From Terrihalobacillus insolitus (lineage in GTDB: Bacteria > Bacillota > Bacilli > Bacillales > Amphibacillaceae): a stretch of 64,000 nt of DNA. The stretch is from contig NZ_JAMQKB010000011.1 in NCBI RefSeq assembly GCF_028416575.1, forward strand, positions 38,990-102,989, written 5' to 3'. Positions 42,471-52,495 of the stretch are shown piece after piece (the first letter of the stretch is position 1; each line of letters starts with the position of its first letter). The notes under the pieces were generated by a model. That model was given only the letters and a program-made list of their open reading frames with translations. It did not search any database and was not told the DNA's origin. Both the position numbers and the translations under genes were made by a program.

Positions 42471-44306
42471 ATGCAAACGGTGCAAATAAGAGAAGACCTT
42501 CGCAATATTGCCATTATTGCGCACGTTGACCATGGAAAAACAACATTGGTTGACCAGTTACTAAAATATTCAGGTACGTTCCGTGAGAATGAGCAAGTGG
42601 ATGAACGTGCAATGGATTCAAATGACTTAGAAAAAGAACGTGGCATTACAATTTTAGCGAAAAATACAGCAATTAATTATAAAGATACTCGCATTAACAT
42701 TTTGGATACACCAGGACACGCTGATTTTGGTGGAGAAGTGGAACGTATTATGAAAATGGTGGATGGTGTTCTACTCGTCGTGGATGCTTACGAGGGATGT
42801 ATGCCTCAGACACGTTTTGTTTTGAAAAAAGCATTAGAACAAAAGCTCACTCCAGTAGTTGTTTTAAACAAAATTGACCGTCCAAATGCACGTCCGACAG
42901 AAGTGATTGATGAGGTGCTGGATTTATTTATTGAGCTAGGGGCTGACGATGAACAATTAGAATTTCCAGTCGTATATGCTTCTGCACTAAATGGAACTTC
43001 AAGTAATGAGCCTGATGAACAAGAAGAAACGATGGAGCCGATTTTCTCTACGATCTTAGATAATATTCCAGCTCCTGAAGATAATTCAGAGGATCCGTTA
43101 CAATTCCAAGTAACGCTTTTAGATTATAATGAGTATTTGGGTCGTGTTGGTATTGGCCGTATTTTCCGAGGCTCAATTAAAGTAGGCCAACAAGTAGCTC
43201 TAATGAAAAAGGATGGTTCGGTTAAGACGTTTCGTGTAACCAAATTATTTGGTTTTATCGGCTTAAAACGAATAGAAATCAAAGAGGCAAAAGCAGGAGA
43301 TATTATTGCTATTGCTGGTTTGGAAGATATTAACGTTGGGGAAACGGTTTGCCCAATAGATCACCAAGAGGCAATGCCCATTCCTAGAATTGATGAGCCT
43401 ACCCTTCAAATGACATTTGTTGTGAATAATAGTCCATTTGCTGGGAAAGAGGGTAAATATATTACTTCCCGACGTATCGAAGAACGCTTACTAACGCAAT
43501 TAGAAACGGACGTAAGTTTACGGGTAGACCCAACTAGTTCTCCTGATGCTTGGATCGTTTCAGGTCGTGGGGAGCTACACTTGTCCATCTTAGTTGAGAA
43601 CATGAGACGGGAAGGCTATGAACTGCAGCTTTCAAAGCCACAGGTTATCATCAAAGAAATAGATGGAGTTCGTTGTGAGCCGATTGAACGCGTTCAAGTG
43701 GACGTACCTGATGACCATACAGGAGCCGTAATGGAGTCACTTGGTTCCAGAAAAGGTGAAATGATCGATATGGTGAACCAAGGAAACGGACAGGTCAGAA
43801 TGGAATTTAAGGTTCCTTCTCGAGGATTAATTGGTTACTCAACAGAATTCATGACTCAAACAAGAGGGTATGGCATTATTAATCACACCTTTGATGGTTA
43901 TGCGCCAGTAGTTTCAGGCCAAGTAGGTGGCAGACGACAAGGTGTACTTGTTGCATTAGAAGCAGGGAAGGCTTCGACATACGGAATCATGGGTCTTGAG
44001 GACCGGGGTATTATTTTTGTGGATCCAGGAACAGAAGTATATGCAGGTATGATTGTTGGTGAACATAACCGCGACAACGATTTAACAGTTAATATTACTA
44101 AAGAAAAGCATTTAACAAACGTCCGCTCTGCAACAAAGGATCAAACAGCAACCATTAGAAAAACGCGTAAACTAACACTAGAAGAAGCAATCGAATATTT
44201 GGATGATGATGAGTATTGTGAAGTTACACCAGAATCGATTCGTTTACGTAAAAAAATCCTGAACAAAAATGAACGAGAAAAAGCGGGAAAACGAAAAACA
44301 GTTTAA
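42471..44306 (+). CDS. typA: Translational GTPase TypA/BipA
   Basis: 611 residues. G motifs: AHVDHGKTT (G1), RGITI (G2), [11 protein letters not shown] (G3), NKIDRPNA (G4). The beta-barrel, EF-G-like domain and C-terminal BipA domain follow ([20 protein letters not shown]). It binds ribosomes and helps 50S assembly, chiefly at low temperature or stress. GAGGAGAG lies before ATG 42471; the frame is open upstream but has no site. Confidence 0.96.
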   Translation: MQTVQIREDLRNIAIIAHVDHGKTTLVDQLLKYSGTFRENEQVDERAMDSNDLEKERGITILAKNTAINYKDTRINILDTPGHADFGGEVERIMKMVDGVLLVVDAYEGCMPQTRFVLKKALEQKLTPVVVLNKIDRPNARPTEVIDEVLDLFIELGADDEQLEFPVVYASALNGTSSNEPDEQEETMEPIFSTILDNIPAPEDNSEDPLQFQVTLLDYNEYLGRVGIGRIFRGSIKVGQQVALMKKDGSVKTFRVTKLFGFIGLKRIEIKEAKAGDIIAIAGLEDINVGETVCPIDHQEAMPIPRIDEPTLQMTFVVNNSPFAGKEGKYITSRRIEERLLTQLETDVSLRVDPTSSPDAWIVSGRGELHLSILVENMRREGYELQLSKPQVIIKEIDGVRCEPIERVQVDVPDDHTGAVMESLGSRKGEMIDMVNQGNGQVRMEFKVPSRGLIGYSTEFMTQTRGYGIINHTFDGYAPVVSGQVGGRRQGVLVALEAGKASTYGIMGLEDRGIIFVDPGTEVYAGMIVGEHNRDNDLTVNITKEKHLTNVRSATKDQTATIRKTRKLTLEEAIEYLDDDEYCEVTPESIRLRKKILNKNEREKAGKRKTV

Positions 44307-44377
44307 AAAAATTGCGGGGCAGGAAGCTTGTTGATGGTCACGCCCCACTGAACAGTCTAAAAATAGGTCGGAATAAT

Positions 44378-44412
44378 AAAGCAGTGCACCATTATGGTTG
44401 CACTGCTTTTTA
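44378..44412 (+). terminator. Terminator after typA
   Basis: AAAGCAGTGCA-CC..GG-TTGCACTGCTTTTTA, 70 nt after the stop codon. It also faces the convergent ABC operon. Confidence 0.85.
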
Positions 44413-44430
44413 AAGGAGCAAAATAAGTGA

Positions 44431-45777
44431 TTAAATCTCTCGACGCATTGCTTTTAACACGTCCATTTTTGTTGCTTTTCTGGCAGGTCTTAGTCCAGAT
44501 AAAATTGTTACCACAAGGCAAATCCCGACAGCAATCAGTACGAGCGACAATGGAATGGCTGAAAATTGTAACGTTTCAGGTAGTTCCTCACCAAAAGCAC
44601 TTTCAATAATGAATGGAATTGCAATGTTAACTGCAATACTAATAAGATAGGCAACGACAGTTCCAATCAAGGCACCAATCAATCCAATATAGCTACTTTC
44701 AAGCAAGAAGATGCGTTTGATCACTCTGGGATTGGCTCCAATTGCCTTCATAATTCCGATGTCTGGTGCTCTTTCGGTAACAGCCATTGTCATTGTATTG
44801 TATATACCGATAGATGCGATAAGAAGGGCGATCGTACCGATAAAAATGAGTCCCGACTTAGCGATGGTAAAGACTGTGTTGATCTGTTTCATCTCGCTTA
44901 CGACAGAATAGGAGGCATAATCGTTCAGATCCAGTTGGTTTATGATCCCATCTACTGCCTCCAAATTATTTGCGTATATTTTTACTTCATCATAAGCGTT
45001 TGGATCTTGCTCAGGCATCTGAATATCATCGTTTGGCGGCTTGACCATCCCCCTTGGTGTACCAGTAAATGCCTCAATTTCTTTCATAACCGATTCGGAA
45101 ATGAAAACAGTTTGATCCCGAGCCCATTCTCTTGTAGGTTTCTTCGTAATCCCGACAATTTGAAGAGTAATGGTTGAGCTTTCTTCCTTCCCTTCTTTTA
45201 ATTGTGTAACTTTCATGTCTATGTTTTTCCCTACGAGATCATCGTTATATTTATATTCTTCCTTTATGTTACCACTTTCATCTCTTATATCGTTTGGTGG
45301 TGCAGTAGTGGAATAGAGTGATTCGACGAAATTATATCCGACTACAATTTCGTTTGCTTTTTCGGGCAGTCTGCCTGCGGACAACTCCAAGCCAGCTTTC
45401 ATTTCAGCTGGAAAATATGCAACATAAGTACTTGCCCCTGTGTTATAATCGCCTATTTTATATACTGGCTCCTGATTCAGTCTCTGCCTTCTCGTCACTG
45501 CTTTTACGTTGTCGATTGATTCAAAATAGTCAACATCTTCATTTTTAATCTGGCTAAAGCTCCCTTTATCTTCTTCCTTTCCATAAATGTCGATCTGAGT
45601 TACAGCACGTTGTTCAAGCATATCTTTTACAATCGATTGTTGGAGACCGAAGCCAACAGAAGCAAGCACAATTAAAAAAGCACAACCAATGGCAGTGGCA
45701 AGTACAGTCATAAAAACACGGACTTTATTCTTTTTCATGTTTTGCCGTACAAAACGAAATTGATCTTTAAATTTCAT
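44431..45777 (-). CDS. MacB/FtsX-type ABC transporter permease
   Basis: 448 residues. N-terminal membrane helix (VFMTVLATAIGCAFLIVLASVGFGL), a large outer domain of ~230 residues, and three C-terminal helices with the FtsX motif (GIYNTMTMAVTERAPDIGIMKAIGANPRVIKRIFLLESSYIG). Mechanotransmission ABC proteins of this type do not pump through the membrane centre but export or release peptides. It follows the ATPase gene with a one-base overlap. Confidence 0.9.
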   Translation of the reverse strand: MKFKDQFRFVRQNMKKNKVRVFMTVLATAIGCAFLIVLASVGFGLQQSIVKDMLEQRAVTQIDIYGKEEDKGSFSQIKNEDVDYFESIDNVKAVTRRQRLNQEPVYKIGDYNTGASTYVAYFPAEMKAGLELSAGRLPEKANEIVVGYNFVESLYSTTAPPNDIRDESGNIKEEYKYNDDLVGKNIDMKVTQLKEGKEESSTITLQIVGITKKPTREWARDQTVFISESVMKEIEAFTGTPRGMVKPPNDDIQMPEQDPNAYDEVKIYANNLEAVDGIINQLDLNDYASYSVVSEMKQINTVFTIAKSGLIFIGTIALLIASIGIYNTMTMAVTERAPDIGIMKAIGANPRVIKRIFLLESSYIGLIGALIGTVVAYLISIAVNIAIPFIIESAFGEELPETLQFSAIPLSLVLIAVGICLVVTILSGLRPARKATKMDVLKAMRREI

Positions 45778-46466
45778 TATATTGTCCCTCCTTGCGTCAA
45801 CGAGCCATCTGCAATATGGACGGTTCGATTCCCGATACGTGCTACTTCATCGTCATGGGTAATAATTAAAAAGGTAATGCCAAGTTCTTTGTTTAATTGA
45901 AGTATAAACTGTAGCAATTCTTGTTCGGTTTCACTATCTAAACTTCCTGTTGGTTCATCTGCAAGGATCAGTGGTGGGTTCAAGATGAGTGATCGAGCAA
46001 TACTTGTCCGTTGCTGCTGGCCACCAGATAATTCACTTGGGTAATGATCCCTGTACTCCAATAAACCGACTTTTTGTAACGTCTCTTCTGTTCTTTTCTT
46101 TCTTACAGAAGCGGATTCTCCATTTAATATTAAAGGTAATTCTACATTCTGATAGGCTGTCATACTAGGTATTAATTGGAAATTTTGAAAAATGAACCCG
46201 ATATGCTGAAGCCGAAAGTCTGCAAACTCTGATTCGGTTAAATCTGTTACTTTTGTATCGTTCACCCAAATTTCTCCTTGGGTAGTTCGGATAAACCCAC
46301 TGATAAGATTAAGTAGTGTTGATTTTCCTGACCCACTTCTCCCTGCTAATGCTACGATTTCCCCTTTATTGACTTCGAACGATATATTTCGTAATACGGG
46401 TAAAGTAGATTGTTGTCCGCGTTTTCCCATTACAAAATCATGACTAAGATTTTTTACGTTAATCAT
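45777..46466 (-). CDS. ABC transporter ATP-binding protein (LolD/MacB class)
   Basis: 229 residues. Walker A GRSGSGKST, Q-loop FQNFQL, signature LSGGQQQR, Walker B LILADEP with D/E, and H-loop THDDE are present. AGGAGGA precedes ATG 46466. The partner is the downstream FtsX-type permease. No regulator is adjacent. Confidence 0.93.
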   Translation of the reverse strand: MINVKNLSHDFVMGKRGQQSTLPVLRNISFEVNKGEIVALAGRSGSGKSTLLNLISGFIRTTQGEIWVNDTKVTDLTESEFADFRLQHIGFIFQNFQLIPSMTAYQNVELPLILNGESASVRKKRTEETLQKVGLLEYRDHYPSELSGGQQQRTSIARSLILNPPLILADEPTGSLDSETEQELLQFILQLNKELGITFLIITHDDEVARIGNRTVHIADGSLTQGGTI

Positions 46467-46733
46467 GTTACTCCTCCTTTTAAATTAAAAAGAAAAATGA
46501 ATCATTTCCTAACCTACCTAAGTAGACGAATGAAGTGAGGGAGAAATTACAAATATATATAAAAATATTTAACTGGAATTTCGGAAAGATAAAAATACGT
46601 AATCCCTCGGAATAAGCTACTAGCATGATAATCTGTACATTAAGTGCGTGTATTTTAAATAATTGTTTTTTGATATACTAAAATGAAGATTAATGTCGAA
46701 AAAGGAAAATCCCAAAAAGGGGGTTCGATCTAT

Positions 46734-47912
46734 TTGAAACAGCTCTGTTTAATAGTGGTTACCTTTCTTGGTTTGCTTTTATTTTTTGGTTGTAGTCAAG
46801 AGAAAAACAAAGTTAATCAAATTGAGGAGAAAACGGCAAATGAGGAAGTGGAAGGAACACCCAAAGGAGAGACTGCACCTGAAGTACCTAAACCGATAAC
46901 CAAAAGTGTTCGTCTTACTGCAATCGGTGATATCTTGATTCATGATTCTGTCTATGAAGATGCAAAATCAAATGATGGGTTTGATTTCTTCCCAATGTTA
47001 GAACGAGTTCAACCGTATCTAGAGGATTCCACGATCACTGTTGCCAATCAAGAAACAATGATCGGTGGAAAAGCGATCGGTTTATCGGGTTATCCAAGAT
47101 TTAATAGTCCTTTTCAAGTAGGGGATGCGTTAAAAGAAGCGGGTGTAGATGTTGTTTCCATAGCCAATAATCATACGATGGATCGCGGTGAACAGGCAAT
47201 CCAGAACGCGATACAGTATTGGGAATCGATAGACATGATGTACACAGGCGCATACAAAGATAAAGTGGATAGCAGTCGAATTCGCGTATTCGAGACAGCA
47301 GAAGGAATAGATGTTGCATTTTTGAGTTTTACATATGGAACAAATGGTATTGTCGTTCCAGATGGTAAAAGTTATCTCGTAAACCTTATCGATCAAGGTA
47401 AGATCGTACAGGATATCAAGGAGGCAAAGCAATTATCAGATGTGATCGTACTCAGCTTACATTTTGGACAAGAATATGAACGACTACCTAACCAAGAGCA
47501 AAAAGACCTTGTCCAGTTAGCAGCTGACAACGGGGTACAGGTTGTGATTGGGCATCATCCACACGTTTTACAGCCTGTAGAATGGGTGGAAGGGAAGAAT
47601 GGCAATCGTACGTTTGTAGCTTATTCATTAGGTAATTTCCTTTCTGGACAGGATGAATTTTTCAACCGAATTGGTGGAGCAATAACAATTACCATTGAAA
47701 AAACGATTGTTGGTGATGAACAATCGATCCAGATTAAGGATCCGCGTTTTCTACCAACCTTTGTACAGTATAATAATGAAAGTGACTTTGAGGTCACCCC
47801 AATGTTCGAACTAACAAACGAAGAACTTCCAAATGCCTCAAAACATTACGAAGACATCAGGAAGCACATGTCCCAGTGGCTGCCAGAGCTTTCTTTTATC
47901 GAAAGTGATTAG
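46734..47912 (+). CDS. CapA-family protein, lipid-anchored
   Basis: 392 residues from TTG 46734 (AAAAAGGGGG upstream); an ATG at 46683 has no site but would lengthen the leader. The signal sequence (LIVVTFLGLLLFFGC) ends in a lipobox. The PGA_cap domain follows (LTAIGDILIHDSVY, NQETMIG, SIANNHTMDRGEQA, LHFGQEYE, IGHHPHVLQPVEW), a metallophosphoesterase-like fold. CapA of B. anthracis helps export poly-gamma-glutamate; without capBC next to it the role is unknown. Confidence 0.88.
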   Translation: MKQLCLIVVTFLGLLLFFGCSQEKNKVNQIEEKTANEEVEGTPKGETAPEVPKPITKSVRLTAIGDILIHDSVYEDAKSNDGFDFFPMLERVQPYLEDSTITVANQETMIGGKAIGLSGYPRFNSPFQVGDALKEAGVDVVSIANNHTMDRGEQAIQNAIQYWESIDMMYTGAYKDKVDSSRIRVFETAEGIDVAFLSFTYGTNGIVVPDGKSYLVNLIDQGKIVQDIKEAKQLSDVIVLSLHFGQEYERLPNQEQKDLVQLAADNGVQVVIGHHPHVLQPVEWVEGKNGNRTFVAYSLGNFLSGQDEFFNRIGGAITITIEKTIVGDEQSIQIKDPRFLPTFVQYNNESDFEVTPMFELTNEELPNASKHYEDIRKHMSQWLPELSFIESD

Positions 47913-48030
47913 GTTATTTGATGATCGTGTGTTTAAGAGGAAATTCAAAAGATAAAGAAAAACGAAAGCTCGTGAATTCATTATTCTAGTGCTTTTCTTC
48001 CCTCTGTTACTCTGACGCATCAATAAAAAT

Positions 48031-48068
48031 AGAAATGCGATACCCAACTATCGGGTATCGCATTTCTT
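48031..48068. terminator. Bidirectional terminator
   Basis: GAAATGCGATACCC-AACTATC-GGGTATCGCATTTC between the capA-like gene and convergent treP. Confidence 0.9.
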
Positions 48069-48070
48069 AT

Positions 48071-49477
48071 TCAAGCTTCATTTTTACGTGTTTTTCCAAA
48101 AATATAGGTGAGGATGAATGGTACGATAATGGCAATTGCCATACCAATTAAAAATGCTCCCCAATCCTGTGCAAAGATCGAAAATATACCGGGTATTCCT
48201 CCAACCCCAATGGACGGTGCTTTCACTCCATTAATAGTAATAAACATAGCTGCAATTGCTGAACCGATTATAGCAGCTATGAACGGGTAACGGAACCTCA
48301 GATTCACACCAAACATTGCAGGTTCTGTTATACCTAAATACGCTGAAATAGTGGAAGTCATTGCAAGACCTTTTAATTTTTCATTCCTTGTTACAAACAT
48401 ATAGCCTAAAGCAGCAGACCCTTGAGCAATGTTTGACAATGCTAGGATTGGCCATAAGAATGTTCCGCCAGTAGAGGCAATTAACTGTAAGTCAACTGCT
48501 AGGAATGTATGGTGCATACCAGTCACAACAATTGGCGCATATAGTGCACCATAAACGAGTCCACCAATAGCCGGTACAGCTTCAAAAATGCCAACTACCC
48601 CATCTGTAATCCAGTTTCCGATTGTGAATGTAATTGGTCCAATAGCCACGAATGAAGCAAAGCCCACTAGTAGTAAAGCAATTGGTGCGACCAACAACAA
48701 TTGAAAGGAATCTGGAATACGTTTTCTGAGGAAAATTTCTACTTTTGCTAAGAAATACGTTGCGACTAACACTGGTAATACCTGACCTTGGTAACCGATT
48801 TTTTGAACTTCTAGTCCAAATAAATTCCAGGCTGGTATTTCTTCAGCACTCCCATATCCCCAAGCGTTCAGTAAATCGGGGTGAACAAGCATAAGTCCTA
48901 GAACCATTCCGAGTAATTCGCTGCCACCAAATCGCTTTGCTGCTGCCCAACCAATCAATCCTGGTAAAAATACGAAGGCTGTATTCGCAATTAGATTAAT
49001 AATTCCAGCGATATCTGTCCACTGTGGATAAACGTCGATGACAGATTTTTCATCAAAGAAGATTCCGGGCCCAGTTAAGATGTTATTTATACCCATTAAC
49101 AAACCAGCCGTTACGATGGCAGGCAGAATTGGGATAAAGATGTCAGCTAGTACTTTAACCAACCGTTGGATCGGATTCATTTTTTTTGCAGCGTTGTCTT
49201 TAATATCCTGTTTTGATGATTGTTCAATTCCAGCTACTTCAACTAGTTCTTTATATACCTTATCTACTGTTCCCTGACCGATGATCACTTGAAATTGACC
49301 ATTTGATGAAAAAGAACCACGTACCAAGTCAATGTTTTCGAGTTCTTCCTTATCAACCTTTGACTCATCATTTAAAGCAAAACGAAGTCGCGTAACACAA
49401 TGTGTTGCCGCACCAATATTTTCCTTGCCACCGATTGCTTCAAGAATTTCCTCGGCAGCTTTTCTGTTAACACTCAT
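48071..49477 (-). CDS. treP: PTS trehalose transporter, EIIBC
   Basis: 468 residues. The IIB domain (residues 1-80) has the phosphorylated Cys in AATHCVTRLRFAL; the IIC domain (~105-460) has the usual ten helices and the conserved GITEPAMFG. The sequence fits the trehalose/sucrose branch and the TreR-type operators upstream support trehalose. It takes in trehalose as trehalose-6-phosphate. treA and treR are not adjacent, unlike in B. subtilis. AAGGAGG lies 8 nt before ATG 49477. The IIA function must come from another protein. Confidence 0.88.
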   Translation of the reverse strand: MSVNRKAAEEILEAIGGKENIGAATHCVTRLRFALNDESKVDKEELENIDLVRGSFSSNGQFQVIIGQGTVDKVYKELVEVAGIEQSSKQDIKDNAAKKMNPIQRLVKVLADIFIPILPAIVTAGLLMGINNILTGPGIFFDEKSVIDVYPQWTDIAGIINLIANTAFVFLPGLIGWAAAKRFGGSELLGMVLGLMLVHPDLLNAWGYGSAEEIPAWNLFGLEVQKIGYQGQVLPVLVATYFLAKVEIFLRKRIPDSFQLLLVAPIALLLVGFASFVAIGPITFTIGNWITDGVVGIFEAVPAIGGLVYGALYAPIVVTGMHHTFLAVDLQLIASTGGTFLWPILALSNIAQGSAALGYMFVTRNEKLKGLAMTSTISAYLGITEPAMFGVNLRFRYPFIAAIIGSAIAAMFITINGVKAPSIGVGGIPGIFSIFAQDWGAFLIGMAIAIIVPFILTYIFGKTRKNEA

Positions 49478-49573
49478 GGTGATAGCCTCCTTAATTGTAC
49501 GTTCGTAAAGGCGTCAAATGAGAGAATCGACTATGTGCCGCCGATCAACTACATTTTTGAACAACTTCCGAGC

Positions 49574-49587
49574 GGTAATCGTTTTCA
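49574..49587 (-). promoter_or_regulatory. cre-like site 1
   Basis: TGAAAACGATTACC on the minus strand differs from the CcpA consensus TGWAARCGYTWNCW at two places. It lies ~100 bp before treP. Confidence 0.5.
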
Positions 49588-49639
49588 TTTAGACAAAAAG
49601 AAATGTATGACTGCATTGCTGTACGATACAAAAGGAAAT

Positions 49640-49653
49640 AATAACCGCTTTCA
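49640..49653 (-). promoter_or_regulatory. cre-like site 2
   Basis: TGAAAGCGGTTATT on the minus strand, two mismatches to the CcpA consensus. Confidence 0.5.
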
Positions 49654-49660
49654 AATAAAT

Positions 49661-49704
49661 TTGTATATACAACTAACACCAATAATCATATCTTGTATAT
49701 ACAT
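49661..49704. promoter_or_regulatory. Two TreR-type operators
   Basis: TTGTATATACAA (49661-49672) and TTGTATATACAT (49693-49704), 32 bp apart. The first is a perfect palindrome and matches the tre operator of B. subtilis; TreR with trehalose-6-phosphate is released from it. Confidence 0.8.
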
Positions 49705-49911
49705 GTTAGTCAATAAGAAAAATTGTGGCAAATATTTCTGCTAGAAAAAAGTAATTAAGTATGTTTATATCTTTTATTCCTTATTCAGTTTTAACAAAAC
49801 GAGCAAAGTTATGAGTAGTTGTCTTCGTTCATTTATTTAGATGTTCTAATCAATCTCTATTTTTGATATGATAAACCTTGTATCATTCCGAATGTAATAC
49901 GTGAGATAAAA

Positions 49912-50130
49912 GTGCGAGTTCAAAAAGTCGGCAAATTAGAAGCAAGCAGGTCGAGGCGGCGTAGTTTTGAGTAGCGCAGCGTATGCTTCTAATACGTGAG
50001 CAACGGAAAAGCAAGCCATTTAAGGAATACAGGCTAAGACCGCCACGTCCTGTGGCAACACCTGCATGACCCACATCGTGTGGGCCTGAGATGCGCCGCT
50101 TATCATTTGGTGACTTTTTGAACAACCTCT
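49912..50130 (-). repeat. MITE-like element, copy D (219 bp, reverse orientation)
   Basis: GTGCGAGTTCAAAAAGTCGG ... GACTTTTTGAACAACCTCT, AAAA on both sides (49908-49911 and 50131-50134). It contains an additional 60-bp block with GCCACGTCCTGTGGC and CCCACATCGTGTGGG hairpins. Its right end lies 3 nt before the ribosome binding site of popT. Confidence 0.87.
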
Positions 50131-50147
50131 AAAAGGAGACAAAATGA

Positions 50148-50960
50148 ATGGAATGGAAAAATATTTATCGCGGTATGTTGATGGGTGCAAGTGATGTCAT
50201 TCCAGGAGTTAGTGGTGGAACAATAGCAGTTGTTCTAGGTATTTATGATCGGTTAATTGAAGCGATTAATGGTTTTTTTAGTAAGGAATGGAAGCGACAT
50301 CTTGGGTTTTTAATTCCACTGGGAGTCGGGGTTGTCACTGCTATTCTTGTGTTAGCCGACCTTATTGAGTGGTTGTTTGAAAATCACCCTGATCCAACAC
50401 AGTTTGCTTTTCTAGGATTGATCATTGGGGTGTTGCCCTACCTATTCCATACAGCAGAGGCAAAGAAAAAATTTAAAATGCAACATATACTACTGTTTGT
50501 TGTTGGTGCGGCTTTAGTAGCATCCTTAGCGTTCTTTCAAACTGGTGAATCTGAACCAATGCTAACAATGACGCTGGGCACGTATATTTTTCTTTTTTTC
50601 TCAGGATTTATAGCAAGCAGCGCAATGATTCTTCCTGGAATTAGCGGTTCCTTTATTTTACTTATTATTGGTGTCTACTCTACCATTATAAATGCTATTT
50701 CCGAATTGAAGTTGGACATAATAGCTGTTGTTGGTGTTGGAATTATTGTTGGTATTATCGTAATGAGCAAAGTAATCCATTTTTTTATGGAACGCTTTAC
50801 AACTGGAACCTATGCAGTGGTGATCGGACTTGTGGTCGGTTCAGTCGTAGTCATATTTCCAGGATGGCCGACAGATGTAAGCGGAATGTTGACCAGTATT
50901 GCAACTTTTGCTCTTGGCTTGGTTGTAGCGGTCGTACTAGGGCGAGTGGAATATAACTAA
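50148..50960 (+). CDS. DUF368 undecaprenyl-phosphate translocase (PopT family)
   Basis: 270 residues, about eight hydrophobic segments. Two repeated blocks are visible: MLMGASDVIPGVSGGTIAVVLGIYDRLIEAI near the start and SAMILPGISGSFILLIIGVYSTIINAI in the second half (both with a P-G-[IV]-S-G core). DUF368 proteins were shown to recycle undecaprenyl phosphate to the cytoplasmic face, as an alternative to DedA-type UptA. AAAGGAGAC precedes ATG 50148. It is bracketed by MITE copies D and E in opposite orientation. Confidence 0.9.
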   Translation: MEWKNIYRGMLMGASDVIPGVSGGTIAVVLGIYDRLIEAINGFFSKEWKRHLGFLIPLGVGVVTAILVLADLIEWLFENHPDPTQFAFLGLIIGVLPYLFHTAEAKKKFKMQHILLFVVGAALVASLAFFQTGESEPMLTMTLGTYIFLFFSGFIASSAMILPGISGSFILLIIGVYSTIINAISELKLDIIAVVGVGIIVGIIVMSKVIHFFMERFTTGTYAVVIGLVVGSVVVIFPGWPTDVSGMLTSIATFALGLVVAVVLGRVEYN

Positions 50961-50961
50961 T

Positions 50962-51176
50962 AGAGGATGTTCAAAAAGTCACCAAATGATAAGCTGAGCA
51001 TCTCTTCGTTGACTTGTTTTTCCGGTCCTTGGAAAAGAAACCCGCTTTTCCTTCGTGCGATGTATATTCGGGGAAGCTTTCCTTGTGCTCATGTAGTTTA
51101 TGTCTACACTGCGCTCCTCAAAACTGCGCCGCCTCGACCTGCTTGCTTCTAATTCGGCGACTTTTTGAATACTAAC
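50962..51176 (+). repeat. MITE-like element, copy E (215 bp)
   Basis: AGAGGATGTTCAAAAAGTC ... GACTTTTTGAATACTAAC, TAAT on both sides (50958-50961 and 51177-51180); the left TAAT contains the popT stop codon. The centre has a unique block (51020-51085) not found in A-D. Confidence 0.87.
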
Positions 51177-51250
51177 TAATTAGGCAAAACGTATTGCTTG
51201 AACTATTATTACAGTTCGTACATGCTTTCTTTAGAAAGGAATGAGGATAC

Positions 51251-51571
51251 ATGAAACAGATCCAAACAAAGGATGCATTTTATAAAACAATTCATTCGGA
51301 AAAGCCTGTTGTTGTAAAGATTTTTGCTGACTGGTGTCCAGATTGTAAAAGAATGGACATGTTCATTGGGGATATTTTAGAGGAATATCGCCAATATGAA
51401 TGGTATGAAGTAAATAGTGATGAAATACCAGACGTTGCGGAAGAACAAGAAGTAATGGGTATTCCAAGCATTTTAATTTTTCAAAATGGAGAAAAACTTG
51501 CACATCAACACAGTGCCTTCACCAAAACGCCAGAACAAGTTCGCGAATTCTTACAGCAGCAGTTAGGATAA
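51251..51571 (+). CDS. Thioredoxin-like protein
   Basis: 106 residues with DWCPDCKRMD (a CPDC redox pair rather than CGPC) and the cis-proline in MGIPSILIF. It resembles the small YtpP-type thioredoxins. Its partner is unknown. AAAGGAATGAGG precedes ATG 51251. Confidence 0.88.
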   Translation: MKQIQTKDAFYKTIHSEKPVVVKIFADWCPDCKRMDMFIGDILEEYRQYEWYEVNSDEIPDVAEEQEVMGIPSILIFQNGEKLAHQHSAFTKTPEQVREFLQQQLG

Positions 51572-51581
51572 ATGAAAAGAA

Positions 51582-51617
51582 GCCTTGTCACCAGAACAGC
51601 TGTGGCGAGGCGTTTTT
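51582..51617 (+). terminator. Terminator after thioredoxin-like gene
   Basis: GCCTTGTCAC pairs with GTGGCGAGGC (one G-T) and T5 follows. Confidence 0.82.
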
Positions 51618-51703
51618 AATATGAACCCCGTTCCATTTAAAGGTGTTATGTAAGCAAGTATTTCTGGTAAAATAATAGATAGTAATAGATAGTAACTCTA
51701 CTA

Positions 51704-52399
51704 ATGATAGATAGGAAGATTGTATTGCGAAAAACATCAATTTATAGAAAAAAAGCAAGGAAACTTCTAAAAGGTGTTACTACAATTGTGTTGGTGTCAG
51801 TAACAGTCATTTCTATAGCCTTAATTCTTGGTAATTTAGAGAAATATTCTGAGGATGATAACCAGTCCATGAGACTAACAAACAAAGTAAAGAGCTATGA
51901 GCCAATGATTGCAAAGGAACTGAAATCACAAGGGAAAGAGGAATATACCGCACTACTACTAGCACTGATGATGCAAGAATCTGGCGGCAGAGGAAATGAT
52001 CCAATGCAAGCCTCAGAAAGTTATTGTGGTGAGGTTGGTTGTATCGATAACCCGAGTCTATCGATTAAACAAGGTGTGGATTATTTTTTGAAAGTATTGG
52101 ACAAGGCAAACGGGGACACACAGCTCGCCTTACAGTCTTATAATTTTGGCCTGGGGTTTGTGGATTATGTTAATGAACGAGGCGGAAAATATACGGAGGA
52201 ATTAGCGATCGAGTTTTCTGTGATGATGTATGACCGTCTTGCAGGTACAAATGTATATACCTGTAAAAGAGAAGAGGCCAAACAATATAATGCTTGTTAT
52301 GGTGATATCAAGTATGTCGAATCTGTTCTAGACTACTATCCTGTTGCAAAGACCGCTACGAAACAAAAAGATAAACAAATTGTAGCCTTGAAAGACTAA
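51704..52399 (+). CDS. Membrane-anchored lysozyme-like protein (CwlT N-domain type)
   Basis: 231 residues: basic start, one membrane helix (KGVTTIVLVSVTVISIALILG), then a lysozyme-like domain (LLLALMMQESGGRGNDPMQASESYCG with the catalytic Glu; GVDYFLKVLDKANGDTQLALQSYNFG). It lacks the NlpC/P60 domain of full CwlT, so it may only cleave the glycan strands. AGGAAG at 51713 would fit TTG 51725 as an alternative start. It could remodel the wall or belong to a lost conjugative element. Confidence 0.78.
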   Translation: MIDRKIVLRKTSIYRKKARKLLKGVTTIVLVSVTVISIALILGNLEKYSEDDNQSMRLTNKVKSYEPMIAKELKSQGKEEYTALLLALMMQESGGRGNDPMQASESYCGEVGCIDNPSLSIKQGVDYFLKVLDKANGDTQLALQSYNFGLGFVDYVNERGGKYTEELAIEFSVMMYDRLAGTNVYTCKREEAKQYNACYGDIKYVESVLDYYPVAKTATKQKDKQIVALKD

Positions 52400-52495
52400 G
52401 GAAGTAGTGGATTATTATCTTAGTGCGAGCATGGGCGATGACGAGCTAGACGTCATTTCTATTTTATTAGAAGAAGTAGAGCATACATTTCCATG

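Larger units (their letters stand above)
49478..49911. other. Upstream region of treP, no gene
   Basis: Holds two TreR-like operators and two cre-like sites. The 49705-49907 part shows nothing else. Confidence 0.55.
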
